DNA of 64,000 nt, taken from NCBI GenBank assembly GCA_000381605.1, contig KB906757.1:186001-250000 (forward strand). The letters are read 5' to 3'. A program made the position numbers and the translations under genes. Each line of letters starts with the position of its first letter. Position 1 is the stretch's first letter. The notes under the pieces are model-generated. The model saw only the letters and a program-made list of their open reading frames with translations, was not told the DNA's origin and made no database searches. Source of the stretch: Acidobacteriaceae bacterium KBS 89 (GTDB taxonomy: Bacteria; Acidobacteriota; Terriglobia; Terriglobales; Acidobacteriaceae). Shown piece after piece: positions 54,160 to 64,000 of this stretch.

Positions 54160-55479
54160 ATGATGCGCGTCAATCTGATGGAACAGAGGATCTCATCACC
54201 AGATACCTTGGACAATGCCTCGCATTTAAGCCGTCCCTCGCTCGCTTATAGGATCCTATTTTTCCTTCTGCTTTCGGGGCCGCCGAAGTTGAGGTTGCGA
54301 GATCCCTCTGACTCCTTGGCCTACACGCTTGATTGGGCCATCGTGCTGCAAGTGATTGTGTGGGGAATGGCAGGTTGCTGCTTATTCTTCGATACTTCGC
54401 GTGAAACCAGAGCCGAAACACCCGACCGCCCTCGCCTTTCGAGTCTGCAGACACTAAGCATGATCCTTATTGGCCTATTGGCAGTGTCAGTATTCTTCTC
54501 CGAGGCCCCGGGGTTTTCAGCGTTCAAAGTTTATCAACTCGCCGTAACGGTCGCATTCATAATGCGCTTTACTGACAGGTTCGGAATCACCGAAACTCTG
54601 AACAACCTGTTCCTCGGATGCGGTATTTTGACCCTTGCAGACATCGCAGCGGCATTTCTAATGCCTGGACTAGTCTTCGTCGAATCCGAACTTGGATCGA
54701 CACGTTTTCGAGGCGACCTGATTGCACAAACCGGTTCCGTATCCGTCATCGGCCTGATTCTGTTACTGACCATCAAGAGTGACTTGCCTCGAATGAAATT
54801 CATCTTCTGGGCTGTGGTCTTCGGCGGCGTTCTTGCCTTTTCTTTGACGCGCACAAGCTACCTGATCTTATTAATATTTCTGTTGCTTGCCTTAATCAGG
54901 CGACCGGCAATACCCATTCTTCGAAAGATCGCTACGCTTACTTTGTTAGTTCTGCCTTTTGTGGCTGACGCCCTGATAACGGCATTGAATGAGGAGCGCA
55001 AAGCCGAGGATCTTTTGACGATCAGCGGACGTCTTGGTCTCTGGTCCTACTTGATCGAAACGGCGGTCGACAAGGGACCATGGCTCGGATTGGGATACTT
55101 CGTGGCGTCGAGGATCTACGCGCCAGAATACAATCCGGATTTGGGTACCGCCCACTCAGCCTTCTTGGAAATATACGTAGGCGGCGGACTTTTGAGTCTG
55201 GTTACGTTCCTCCTGATTTGGGCAGTTCTAGGTTGGAAGACACTGAAGTTATATCTCAGCCGTCCCGGCAAAACGGGCTTCGCCATCGTTGGGTTGTTCT
55301 GTGCCGCGCTTTTTCTCAATGGAATCGGTGGAGAGCTGCAGGCCGAGCCGGCAGGCTTCTGTTTTTGGTGTGTCGTGGCAGCAGTCATAGCTTTCCCGGT
55401 TGAAAATCTATCTCCAACTGCTGCGCCTATCCTGTCGCCGCTTCTTACAACCAATGCCCACCAACCTCAAGAATCCTAG
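54160..55479 (+). CDS. Second O-antigen ligase/polymerase-like membrane protein
   Basis: A polytopic protein of about 439 residues with some 10-11 helices and the Wzy_C-type loop TAHSAFLEIYVGGGLLSL. It is less C-biased in codon use than glmS to its right, suggesting an accessory origin. Starts at 54160, 54178 or further upstream are all possible; none has a good ribosome-binding site. It may polymerise a second glycan or be an alternative polymerase; followed by an FkbM methyltransferase. Confidence 0.75.
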   Translation: MMRVNLMEQRISSPDTLDNASHLSRPSLAYRILFFLLLSGPPKLRLRDPSDSLAYTLDWAIVLQVIVWGMAGCCLFFDTSRETRAETPDRPRLSSLQTLSMILIGLLAVSVFFSEAPGFSAFKVYQLAVTVAFIMRFTDRFGITETLNNLFLGCGILTLADIAAAFLMPGLVFVESELGSTRFRGDLIAQTGSVSVIGLILLLTIKSDLPRMKFIFWAVVFGGVLAFSLTRTSYLILLIFLLLALIRRPAIPILRKIATLTLLVLPFVADALITALNEERKAEDLLTISGRLGLWSYLIETAVDKGPWLGLGYFVASRIYAPEYNPDLGTAHSAFLEIYVGGGLLSLVTFLLIWAVLGWKTLKLYLSRPGKTGFAIVGLFCAALFLNGIGGELQAEPAGFCFWCVVAAVIAFPVENLSPTAAPILSPLLTTNAHQPQES

Positions 55480-55574
55480 ATGGCCATCTTCAACCACTTC
55501 ATGCCTTCGCCAACGGCATCCGGCCTGCATCTGATCACCGGCTTCGCAACAAACATCCTCGAGACTTCAACCAC

Positions 55575-56336
55575 ATGACACAGTCCCTAAAGCGCTCTCT
55601 TCGCTCTGTAGTAGAGGCTACCGGCCACCAGATTCGAAAGACCGATGTCTACACCTCCCAAAAACTCCGTCACCGTCTCCTCTTCTCCAAACTCCAGATC
55701 GAACTAGTCGTCGACGTCGGCGCAAACACCGGCCAGTTCGCTCGCGGGTGTCGTGCAGCAGGCTACAAGGGCAAGATTATCTCCTTCGAACCCTCCGCCG
55801 CCGCGCACGCCAGCCTGCTTCAATCCGCCGCGGCAGATCCTCTCTGGAACGTCGCCGACCGCATGGCTCTCGGAGCCAGCAACGGCGAGACCGAAATCAA
55901 CATCGCCGCCAACTCTTTCTCCAGTTCCCTCCTTCCCATGCTCGACTCCCACCTCTCCGCCGCCCCCGCGTCACGATATCTCCACAAAGAAAAAGTTCCA
56001 CTGCGCCGCCTCGACGATATGCTCCCTTCCGCCGACCGCCGTATCTTCCTCAAGCTCGACGTGCAGGGTTACGAGTCTCAGGTCCTCGCCGGAGCGGCTC
56101 AGCTTCTCGCTCACACTGTTGCCGTGCAACTCGAGATGTCGCTTCTGCCCCTCTATGAAGGTGAAGTCTTGATGTCCGACATAAGCACCCGCATGACCGG
56201 CAACGGCTTTGAACTTTGGGACATCGAGCCATCCTTTCGAGATCCCGCCACTGGCAGGCTCCTGCAGATGGACGCCATCTTTACGCGGCCGTCTTTCCGC
56301 CAATCCACACCCGCCGCCGCAAAACCGCCTGCATAA
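55575..56336 (+). CDS. FkbM-family methyltransferase
   Basis: A 253-residue SAM-dependent enzyme. Motif I is VVDVGANTGQFARGCR; GKIISFEPS follows; and the FkbM signature is FLKLDVQGYESQVL. It follows the second Wzy-like gene and precedes glmS, so it probably methylates a surface glycan. It differs clearly from the other FkbM protein at 12847. Confidence 0.88.
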   Translation: MTQSLKRSLRSVVEATGHQIRKTDVYTSQKLRHRLLFSKLQIELVVDVGANTGQFARGCRAAGYKGKIISFEPSAAAHASLLQSAAADPLWNVADRMALGASNGETEINIAANSFSSSLLPMLDSHLSAAPASRYLHKEKVPLRRLDDMLPSADRRIFLKLDVQGYESQVLAGAAQLLAHTVAVQLEMSLLPLYEGEVLMSDISTRMTGNGFELWDIEPSFRDPATGRLLQMDAIFTRPSFRQSTPAAAKPPA

Positions 56337-56395
56337 CCCAAAAGTCCCACTGCCTTCCCCGCACAAAATCCCGCCGCGCCGTCTAAACTCATTTC

Positions 56396-58337
<1,942 letters not shown>

Positions 58338-58345
<8 letters not shown>

Positions 58346-59429
58346 CCCATCTGGCGTGATCGCCGACGCTGATGATAAGCAACCGAGTCTGCCAAAGGTA
58401 TGCGTTTTCTGCGGCGAATCACCACGAGAAAAGACAAAGGAGCACGTACTCCCCCTATGGCTCATCCGCCTGACCGGTGATCCAAACAGGCAAGCCAATT
58501 TTCACGTCGACTTCTCGGCGAAAGCGAAGGTCAAGAAATTTGCTTTCGATCGATTTACCTTTCCAGCCTGTAGCGTCTGCAATGAAGGTTTTGCGAGAAT
58601 GGAAGCGCTCGCTGAACCCATAATGCGAACGATTCTTGCGGACCAACCACTCTCCGAAGCTGATTGGGACCTGCTCCTCGGATGGTTCGACAAAGTTAGA
58701 GTGGGGCTATGGCTGTCAAAGTATCTGCTTAGTAAGAATGCTTTCGGGATAAAGCCCAACTTTCACATCGCTCAGCGCATAGACAGGCGTGACAGGGCGC
58801 TCATCGTTTTTCGGCGAGAGTCCGCCGTTCAAACCCGTACAATACTCGGAACCTTCTTACCATGTTTCGATTTTTCACCGACCTCAGTTGCTCTAATTGT
58901 GAATAACTATCTGTTCGTAAACCTGACGGGAATCGATTTATGCAGCCACCGCCTCGGCTTTCCCAGTTTCAAGCCGTTTTCCGAAGACAAAGGGCGTGTG
59001 GAGGGGGCGCTGACTCTAGGCACTCACAGGATAATTTCACCTGTCTTAAGAAACTTTCCGCAAGCTGAAGGAACTGGGCTGTATCAACCAATCTACCGTG
59101 ACCTACTTGAATCCGAAGCTACAAAACCCGCACTTGCCGAGAAATATGTCACCAATAATTCGATAGATCAGACCCGTGGAATTGGGGGAGTGTTCCTACA
59201 ACGGCTTGGAAAAGCTGGCCGCTATCCCGCACACAAGTCAAATCTCTGGGTTCCAAGTAAATCACTAGATAACGACCATATATTACGTATTGCCCACACA
59301 TCGGTTTATCAGCATCAGATTGAGCAGATGACCAGCGCCTTGGTGGCTTCTCCACAAGATCAGAAGAGATTCTGGAAAGAACAGATCTCTGGCTGTCGAC
59401 GAGTTCTGAAGACGATGCTGAAGAAGTAG
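58338..59429 (+). CDS. HNH-like zinc-motif protein of unknown role
   Basis: A 363-residue protein. The N-terminus has [20 protein letters not shown] and later CSVCNEGF, a CxxC...EH...CxxCN pattern typical of HNH/zinc-finger nuclease-like proteins. The rest is unrecognised. It is lower in GC and uses codons unlike glmS, suggesting horizontal transfer. A TTG at 58338 overlaps the glmS stop; GTG at 58356 is an alternative, and neither has a clear ribosome-binding site. Possible roles include restriction or defence, but no partner gene is adjacent. Confidence 0.65.
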
Positions 59430-59431
59430 AA

Positions 59432-59490
59432 GGCGGGTGGCTCAGGTCTAGCCCATAACAAAAATCTGGGTGCTCCATCTTCGCGACACC
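59432..59490. repeat. Intergenic repeat copy 1 (GGCGGGTGGC element)
   Basis: It starts with GGCGGGTGGC at 59432, three bases after the HNH gene stop, and continues with AGGTCTAGCCCATA and CTGGGTGCTCCAT. A related element starts at 60366. I recall similar GGTGGCCCAGGTCT/GGGTGCCCCAT elements in acidobacterial intergenic regions, from memory only. Confidence 0.4.
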
Positions 59491-59647
59491 TCCTCGTCGC
59501 TAAGGTGGCCATCGTGCGAAGCGCGACCATTTCTTTCCGTACCGACCATACTTTCAAAGCTGTAGACACAAAGTTGCCGAAACCTCATTTGCGTGAAAAC
59601 TGGCTAACCGAACGACGCTCGCATCAACTATTCTTACGACGACAACC

Positions 59648-60352
59648 ATGACGGATATCGCAGCTCCATCCACGCCACAGCTTACGAAGGCCCCCTCCGC
59701 CCCGCCGCGATTCTTCTTGCTGTTCTCGTTTCTACTGGCAAATCTCATTCTCTACCCCTTTGCTGAGGGAACCGGAATCGGCTATTCCCTCTTCCGCACG
59801 TCCGGCTATGCTGTCACATTGCTGAGCATCTACGCGGTCAGCTTCCGGCGAACACTATTAGTGCTTGTGATAGCCCTTGCTGCGCCGGAGGTGATCCACC
59901 GCCTCTTCCTCACGATCGGCGATGCAAGCACATTCTCAATCACCAACACTGTCCTCAGCTTCTTCTTCGACGGCCTAATCGTCGTAGTCATCTTCCACAA
60001 GGTCTTTGCGCGCGGCAAGGTCAATGCCGAGACGATTTGTGGCGCGCTCTGCATTTATCTGCTCATCGGATTCAGCTTCGCCGGTATCTACGGACTGATA
60101 TCGACAGTCACGCCAAAGGCGTTCTATTTCGATCCCACCCTGAACACACACATAACGCCCACCCGGTTCGATTTTGTCTATTACAGCTTCGCCACAATGA
60201 CATCACTCGGCTCAGCCGGAATTACGCCGGTCTCGGGGCAGGCTCGCTCGATGTCGGTCATCGAAGCGATTACAGGCATCCTGTATCTCGCAGTGCTGAT
60301 CTCACGGCTAATGGCAGAATATCGGGGCCACAATGGCTCCGCACAGCAATAG
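59648..60352 (+). CDS. Two-TM potassium-channel-like protein with altered selectivity filter
   Basis: A 234-residue membrane protein. Several N-terminal helices (FLLFSFLLANLILYPFA, VTLLSIYAVSF, LLVLVIALAAP) precede a pore region (YYSFATMTSLGSAGITPVS) and a last helix (VIEAITGILYLAVLISRL). In normal Ion_trans_2 channels the filter is TxGYGD; here residues 185-191 read TSLGSAG, lacking the Tyr and Asp. It may conduct differently or not at all. Confidence 0.75.
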   Translation: MTDIAAPSTPQLTKAPSAPPRFFLLFSFLLANLILYPFAEGTGIGYSLFRTSGYAVTLLSIYAVSFRRTLLVLVIALAAPEVIHRLFLTIGDASTFSITNTVLSFFFDGLIVVVIFHKVFARGKVNAETICGALCIYLLIGFSFAGIYGLISTVTPKAFYFDPTLNTHITPTRFDFVYYSFATMTSLGSAGITPVSGQARSMSVIEAITGILYLAVLISRLMAEYRGHNGSAQQ

Positions 60353-60365
60353 CGAACCAAACCTC

Positions 60366-60435
60366 GGCGGGTGGCCCATACATAAAATCCGGCCCACACC
60401 TCGGATGCCCCATTCATGCAGTCTCACTGCATGAG
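60366..60435. repeat. Intergenic repeat copy 2 with hairpin
   Basis: GGCGGGTGGC at 60366 is 13 bp after the channel stop and matches the element at 59432. The end contains TCATGCAG (60414-60421) and CTGCATGA (60427-60434), a perfect 8-bp stem with a 5-nt loop. It may serve as a 3'-end stabiliser or terminator. Confidence 0.4.
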
Positions 60436-60478
60436 TAGGTCTTCGCGCGGGCTGCTTTCTTGCATCTCATAAAGCAAC

Positions 60479-60985
60479 ATGTCCCAGAGCCATATCGAAG
60501 AGCACATCGACCTCATCGCGAAACACGAACAGGACTTCCTCGTTCGTCGCACCTCATCCGAACGCCTCGGCGACACCATCGCAGGTTTCGCAGGCAGTCT
60601 TCGCTTCGTCTGCCTCCACCTGGCAATCTTCGCCGGCTGGATGATCTTCAACGCAGCCTCCTTCACCAACCCTCGCCACTTCGACCCACCGCCCTTCCCT
60701 CTTCTCGGCACCCTCGTTGCGCTCGAAGCCATCCTGCTGGCGAGCATCATACTCATGCGTCAGTCGCGCATGAGCCGCCGCGCCGAGGAACGCGATCACC
60801 TCATGCTTCAAATCCTCCTCCTGACAGAAAAAGAGATCACCGCCGTCCTAAGCATGGACCGCAAGATCGCCGGACAAGTCGGCCTGCAACGCGTCGCCAA
60901 CGATAAGGAGCTAGAGCAACTCAGCCAGCACACCTCCATCGACGACGTAGCCCAAACCCTTAAAGACAAACTGCCGTCCGACTAA
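60479..60985 (+). CDS. DUF1003-family membrane protein
   Basis: A 168-residue protein with two transmembrane helices in RFVCLHLAIFAGWMIFNAAS and LVALEAILLASIILMRQS, then a basic, charged C-terminus (MSRRAEERDHLMLQILLL). This is the DUF1003 pattern; the function is unknown. Confidence 0.82.
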   Translation: MSQSHIEEHIDLIAKHEQDFLVRRTSSERLGDTIAGFAGSLRFVCLHLAIFAGWMIFNAASFTNPRHFDPPPFPLLGTLVALEAILLASIILMRQSRMSRRAEERDHLMLQILLLTEKEITAVLSMDRKIAGQVGLQRVANDKELEQLSQHTSIDDVAQTLKDKLPSD

Positions 60986-61330
60986 GCTCTCACCGCCCAA
61001 GTCGAATGCCCACCTGATTTGACCGCCCCGTCGTCACCCAGTCCCAAAACGGGAATCCTCAAAAATAAATCTTCAAAAAAAATGGCATATTTTTCGAACC
61101 CCAAATACGACCATCAACGCACCACAATTCACCACGATTCCACCACAAATTCACCACAAAAAAACCACCTTCTACCACCAGTTTTCGCCAAAACCCCTGC
61201 AAAAACACAAAAACTCCCCCCAGAAAAAAATCTCTAAACAAGGCGCGAACCCTAGCGATTTCGACCCTATCAAAACTGCCAGTCCCGCCGCCCTGTCTCT
61301 CCGCCTACAATCCTCTTTCGAGGTGAATCC
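60986..61330. other. 345-bp A/C-rich intergenic region with phased CCAC motifs
   Basis: No supported gene: the 73-codon frame at 61019-61237 reads through the repetitive A/C-rich tract and has no ribosome-binding site. The repeat is listed separately. A-tracts at 61060-61080 and 61158-61164 add possible curvature. Confidence 0.65.
61099..61180. repeat. Helically phased CCAC repeat element
   Basis: CCAC starts at 61122, 61132, 61143, 61154, 61165 and 61175, spacing 10, 11, 11, 11 and 10 bp, with related CCAA/CCAT at 61101 and 61111. The average, 10.6 bp, is one DNA turn, so the motifs lie on one face of the helix. Between them lie short A/T runs. Confidence 0.6.
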
Positions 61331-61675
61331 ATGCAAAGAACAGCCACAACCGCGGTCCTCGCCCTGGCAGCCATCGCCGCCACGCTCTCCGCATCCGCCG
61401 CAAAGCTAAACGGCGCCGCCCCCCTCAAAGATCTCCAACCCTTTGGAACCACAGACAAAGATCACAAGCATCAGGCCTACGACCTATCCTTCGACGCCGA
61501 AGGCCACAGCTACACCTGCCGCACCGATCCCAAAAAATCCATCGACGCCACCGAGTTCGTCGTCGGCAGCCAGATCAACTACCAGATCGACAAGAACAAG
61601 GCAACGATCAAAACCCGCCAGGACAAAAAGCTCGAGTGCAAGATCGTCCGAGTAGAAAAGAGCCCAGCCCCATAA
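61331..61675 (+). CDS. Small secreted protein of unknown function
   Basis: A 114-residue protein with a signal peptide (ATTAVLALAAIAATLSASA). The mature part is charged and includes YDLSFDAEGHSYTCRTDPKK and KLECKIVRVEKS, with two cysteines that could bond. AGGTG precedes the ATG. I do not recognise the family. Confidence 0.65.
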   Translation: MQRTATTAVLALAAIAATLSASAAKLNGAAPLKDLQPFGTTDKDHKHQAYDLSFDAEGHSYTCRTDPKKSIDATEFVVGSQINYQIDKNKATIKTRQDKKLECKIVRVEKSPAP

Positions 61676-62023
61676 CCCCGGCAGCCTGTGGCCCAGATCT
61701 AACCAACATGTCTGGAACACTTTGACTGAGACGGGATATCCGACACCAAGGGTCCAGTTGCAGGCCGAGGTGCCTCTCAACTATTATTCCGCTCTGGTCA
61801 TCGGTAAGAACGGTCTGGGTCGCACGACCGTGATTGACCAAAGCAGGTAGACGGGCGATTTCACGGCCCACCATCAAACAGGTTTGCCGCGCGACAAGCA
61901 TCGTCACGTTGACACGGCCTCATGAAAGCGCCGTTTGTCCGTCAACCGCCGACGGACTCGAAACACAATCAACGTGTTTTGGGTCGGCCCCCTCAACCAC
62001 CAACACGCAACCGGAGGGTCGCA
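61676..62023. other. 348-bp intergenic region with two tandem hairpins
   Basis: No gene supported. Close to the next start, GTCCGTC/GACGGAC (61937-61957, 7-nt loop) and AAACAC/GTGTTT (61961-61979, 7-nt loop) form two adjacent stem-loops in the likely leader. A GTGGCCCAGATCT-like stretch near 61688 resembles the intergenic repeats at 59432 and 60366. Confidence 0.5.
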
Positions 62024-62332
62024 ATGAACCTTACACCAGAACAACGTAGCCAAGTCATCGCTGAAGCAGGGAAACTTGCCAGCAACCTTAACCTCAGCAG
62101 CGATCAAAAAGAAAAACTGCAAACCGCATTTACAGATGCTCGCGCCAAAGTGGGCGACTATCTCCAGGACCACCCAAACATTACAAAGGCTGACATCGTC
62201 AAACAAGTCGCCAGCCAGCGGGACCAGATTCGCCAGCGTGTGGTGAACTTCCTGACCCCGGAGCAACTGAAGATGTGGGACACGGAAGTGGCCAAAGCCA
62301 AGGAGTTCCTTGGACAGAATATGGCGTCGTAA
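62024..62332 (+). CDS. Small helical protein with two LTPEQ motifs
   Basis: A 102-residue helical protein. It begins MNLTPEQRSQVIAEAGKLAS and has FLTPEQLKMWDTEVAKA near the end; the repeated LTPEQ recalls Spy/CpxP-like proteins, but there is no signal peptide. CCGGAGGGTCGCA precedes the ATG at 62024. A strong hairpin follows the gene. Function unknown. Confidence 0.72.
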   Translation: MNLTPEQRSQVIAEAGKLASNLNLSSDQKEKLQTAFTDARAKVGDYLQDHPNITKADIVKQVASQRDQIRQRVVNFLTPEQLKMWDTEVAKAKEFLGQNMAS

Positions 62333-62350
62333 ACGTACCCTTGGTATCCT

Positions 62351-62382
62351 CGGCGGCGACCGACAGACATTCGTCGCCGCCG
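62351..62382 (+). terminator. GC-rich hairpin after the LTPEQ gene
   Basis: CGGCGGCGAC (62351-62360) and GTCGCCGCCG (62373-62382) are perfect 10-bp arms with a 12-nt loop, 19 bp after the stop. No T-run follows, so efficiency is unclear. CCGGGTCTACC occurs twice just after it. Confidence 0.5.
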
Positions 62383-62454
62383 GGTCTACCTGGTCAGACC
62401 GCCCGGGTCTACCCAACAACAAATCTTCTGAACCCTGGATCTCTGAACCCAAGA

Positions 62455-62745
62455 TCAATGTTTAGAGGAACCCTTGCCCCACTCGTCAGCCTTTTCACAC
62501 GGAAAGCTGTAGACGACCTCGCAGAGTTCCTCAAGTCCCGAGAGCACCGGCCCCTCGACAAATCCCTCAATCATCAGCACAAACTCATCCCGCCTGGAGT
62601 CAGTCTTGCTGCTGCTGTACAACTTCAGCGAAGTCAGCGAACCGAAACGCGACTTTGCCTCAAGCTCCGGAACCCACTTTGTAATAAACGACTCCAAACG
62701 ATGGGCATCGACACCTGGCTTCAACTTGATAGCTACGATGAGCAT
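62455..62745 (-). CDS. Small hypothetical protein (possible dimeric alpha-beta barrel)
   Basis: A 96-residue protein starting MLIVAIKLKPGVDAHRLESF and ending with a basic tail. The beta-alpha-beta-like start resembles small Dabb-type or monooxygenase-like domains, but I cannot confirm it. GGAGGTCCTTCC precedes the ATG, which supports translation. Confidence 0.6.
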   Translation of the reverse strand: MLIVAIKLKPGVDAHRLESFITKWVPELEAKSRFGSLTSLKLYSSSKTDSRRDEFVLMIEGFVEGPVLSGLEELCEVVYSFPCEKADEWGKGSSKH

Positions 62746-62869
62746 GGAAGGACCTCCGCATTAGGATCTGGCCCATTGGTGGAAACCAATCATATACCCG
62801 TCTTCGCAGATACAAGTGATTCGCGGCCCGGCCCATCTCACTCCGGTATCAGCGGCAGCACTTAGGCCC

Positions 62870-63289
62870 TCAATCGTGATCCACATCCACAGTGCCTTTG
62901 CTGACTCGAAACACATGCCCATCCGGATGCCGAACGTGCATCTCGCGGACCCGCCAAGGCATATCGGTCGGCGGGAAAGTGACATCCAGTCCAGCGGCAA
63001 CGCATTGTCGATGGACCTCATCAACGTCGTCCACCCAAATCGACATCCACGCGCCCTTGTCGGAAACTTCATCGCCATCTGGCCCAAACGTAGAGGCGTT
63101 CGCCCCCTTGCCGCGGCCTCCCTGGCCACCCAGGCAAAGAAATATCTCGGCCCCGCCTGACCCGACCGCCCCGAAACTCGGAGGCGTCCCCCAATCCCAG
63201 AGCTTCTTCCAACCCCACCTTTCAAACCATGCAAAGCTCGCAGCCATGTCGGATACATTCAATATCGGCGTAACGTGTCGCTCGCTCAT
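62870..63289 (-). CDS. VOC-superfamily (glyoxalase-like) protein
   Basis: A 139-residue protein with two beta-alpha-beta-beta-beta units. It begins VTPILNVSDMAASFAWFERW and includes FLCLGGQGGRGKG, MSIWVDDVDEVHRQC and MHVRHPDGHVFRVSK. This layout matches bleomycin-resistance/glyoxalase-like VOC proteins. The ATG ending at 63289 begins the domain; 30 additional in-frame codons upstream are probably non-coding. Confidence 0.82.
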   Translation of the reverse strand: MSERHVTPILNVSDMAASFAWFERWGWKKLWDWGTPPSFGAVGSGGAEIFLCLGGQGGRGKGANASTFGPDGDEVSDKGAWMSIWVDDVDEVHRQCVAAGLDVTFPPTDMPWRVREMHVRHPDGHVFRVSKGTVDVDHD

Positions 63290-63384
63290 GCGCGGAAGTA
63301 TAGCAGCGCAGGATGGCCCACAATTCGGCCTCGCCCCTAAGCGGAATCTGGAACAATCCGGGCGGCCTGCCCGGATCACTCCCT

Positions 63385-63933
63385 TTATCGCACCGTTGCC
63401 GCCACCACCAAATCAAGCACGTCGGCGACAATACGCGTCGTGGGATCGTAGGCCACCACATACCCGCCGTAGTATCCATACTGATAACCCGGGGGCGGGG
63501 GCGGCGCACCGACCCAATACGACGCAGGCACTGTGCGAATGACATATTCTCTCGGGATACCTCGGCCCATCACAAACACAGGACGCTTCCGGTACCGCCA
63601 TTGATCGCAATCACTCCGGTAGTGGACATAAAACCGTCCCCGATCATCATTCACGAAGTGATAGTCGTGACGATACTTTTTCGCCTGTCCCGGCGGCATG
63701 CCTCCATGTCCCTGAGGCGCGTTGTAGTAATAACCGTGTTCCTCCTTCCCATGTCCATGAGGTCCCTCATCGTAATAATCGTGCTTCTTCGCCTGTCCGG
63801 GCGGCACGCCTCCATGCCCCGGAGGTGGATTGTAAGGATCATGCCCCGGCGGACCTTGTGCAACGCCCAAGCCGGTAGCCGTTAGGAGAAATACCTTGAG
63901 AGCAAAACGAGTTAGGGGAGTAATCGCTTTCAT
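63385..63933 (-). CDS. Secreted RcnB-like protein with Gly/His-rich repeats
   Basis: A 182-residue exported protein with signal-like ALKVFLLTATGLGVAQG. A Gly/Pro/His-rich part repeats GHGGVPPGQAKK and GHGGMPPGQAKK; this may bind metals. The C-terminal end (VPASYWVGAPPPPPGYQYG and YVVAYDPTTRIV) resembles RcnB/inner-membrane-linked YcfJ-like proteins (PF11776 style). The gene begins 67 bp from the right edge. Role unknown. Confidence 0.68.
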   Translation of the reverse strand: MKAITPLTRFALKVFLLTATGLGVAQGPPGHDPYNPPPGHGGVPPGQAKKHDYYDEGPHGHGKEEHGYYYNAPQGHGGMPPGQAKKYRHDYHFVNDDRGRFYVHYRSDCDQWRYRKRPVFVMGRGIPREYVIRTVPASYWVGAPPPPPGYQYGYYGGYVVAYDPTTRIVADVLDLVVAATVR

Positions 63934-64000
63934 CGATGGCCTCCATGGCCAGCCTTGATCCTAGCAACACACAACAACTCCTCACCGTCCCACATTTGGG

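Noticed and set aside
61099..61180. Phased CCAC element considered as a mini-CRISPR or iteron origin
   Set aside because: The units are too short and variable for CRISPR, and there is no replication gene or DnaA box cluster nearby.
61019..61237. 73-codon frame in the A/C-rich intergenic tract
   Set aside because: It reads through the phased CCAC repeats, is Lys/Thr/Pro low complexity and has no ribosome-binding site.

Overview
The window looks like chromosome of a free-living Acidobacteriota bacterium, most likely class Terriglobia (the Granulicella/Edaphobacter/Terriglobus group). This rests on the mix of gene families: an exosortase/PEP-CTERM exopolysaccharide locus, Ig-like-repeat proteins, a GH79-type enzyme, M1 peptidase and phosphodiesterase genes of a recognisable style, and strong C-ending codon use in the core genes. 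It is an inference; no rRNA or other phylogenetic marker is present. I see no tRNA, rRNA, CRISPR array, intact insertion sequence or phage.

Positions 1-35 kb hold a large exopolysaccharide (EPS) and protein-sorting island. A leftward operon encodes an SLBB export protein, an outer-membrane barrel, a Wzz/GumC chain-length protein and an ExeA-like ATPase that runs off the left edge. Facing it across a promoter with a perfect inverted repeat is a rightward block: exosortase, EpsI and a PrsT-like TPR lipoprotein. Next come glycosyltransferases, an O-antigen-ligase-like polymerase, an FkbM methyltransferase and a Wzx flippase. From 18.0 to 24.3 kb lies a tightly overlapping seven-gene operon: hexapeptide acyltransferase, FkbH-like HAD protein, acyl carrier protein, VOC protein, polysaccharide deacetylase and two GT4 enzymes. 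This operon suggests acyl-ACP-based decoration of the glycan. It is followed by two paralogous parallel-beta-helix proteins, one of them fused to seven Ig-like repeats, then more glycosyltransferases and a UDP-sugar dehydrogenase/epimerase pair that may supply an aminouronic acid.

Positions 35.5-44.7 kb carry the one recognisable exosortase substrate (a PEP-CTERM protein with its own terminator), a TPR protein, a compact type III polyketide synthase operon (PKS, FAD oxidoreductase, ACP, FabF-like ketosynthase) followed by a GH79-like glycosidase, an outer-membrane protein and a WaaE-like glycosyltransferase. Positions 44.7-54 kb are housekeeping and stress genes: M1 metallopeptidase, phosphodiesterase, a DoxX/small secreted protein pair divergent from an ECF sigma factor, and acetate kinase with phosphoketolase. 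The sigma factor and the DoxX gene are preceded by two matching ECF-type promoters in opposite orientation.

Positions 54-64 kb include a second polymerase/FkbM pair, glmS, a compositionally different HNH-type gene, a two-TM channel with an altered selectivity filter, a DUF1003 protein, an intergenic element with CCAC motifs repeated once per helical turn, and several small or secreted proteins ending with an RcnB-like protein. The most interesting items are the FkbH/ACP EPS operon, the fused and free beta-helix pair, the divergent ECF promoter pair, the exosortase promoter/operator and the phased repeat elements.
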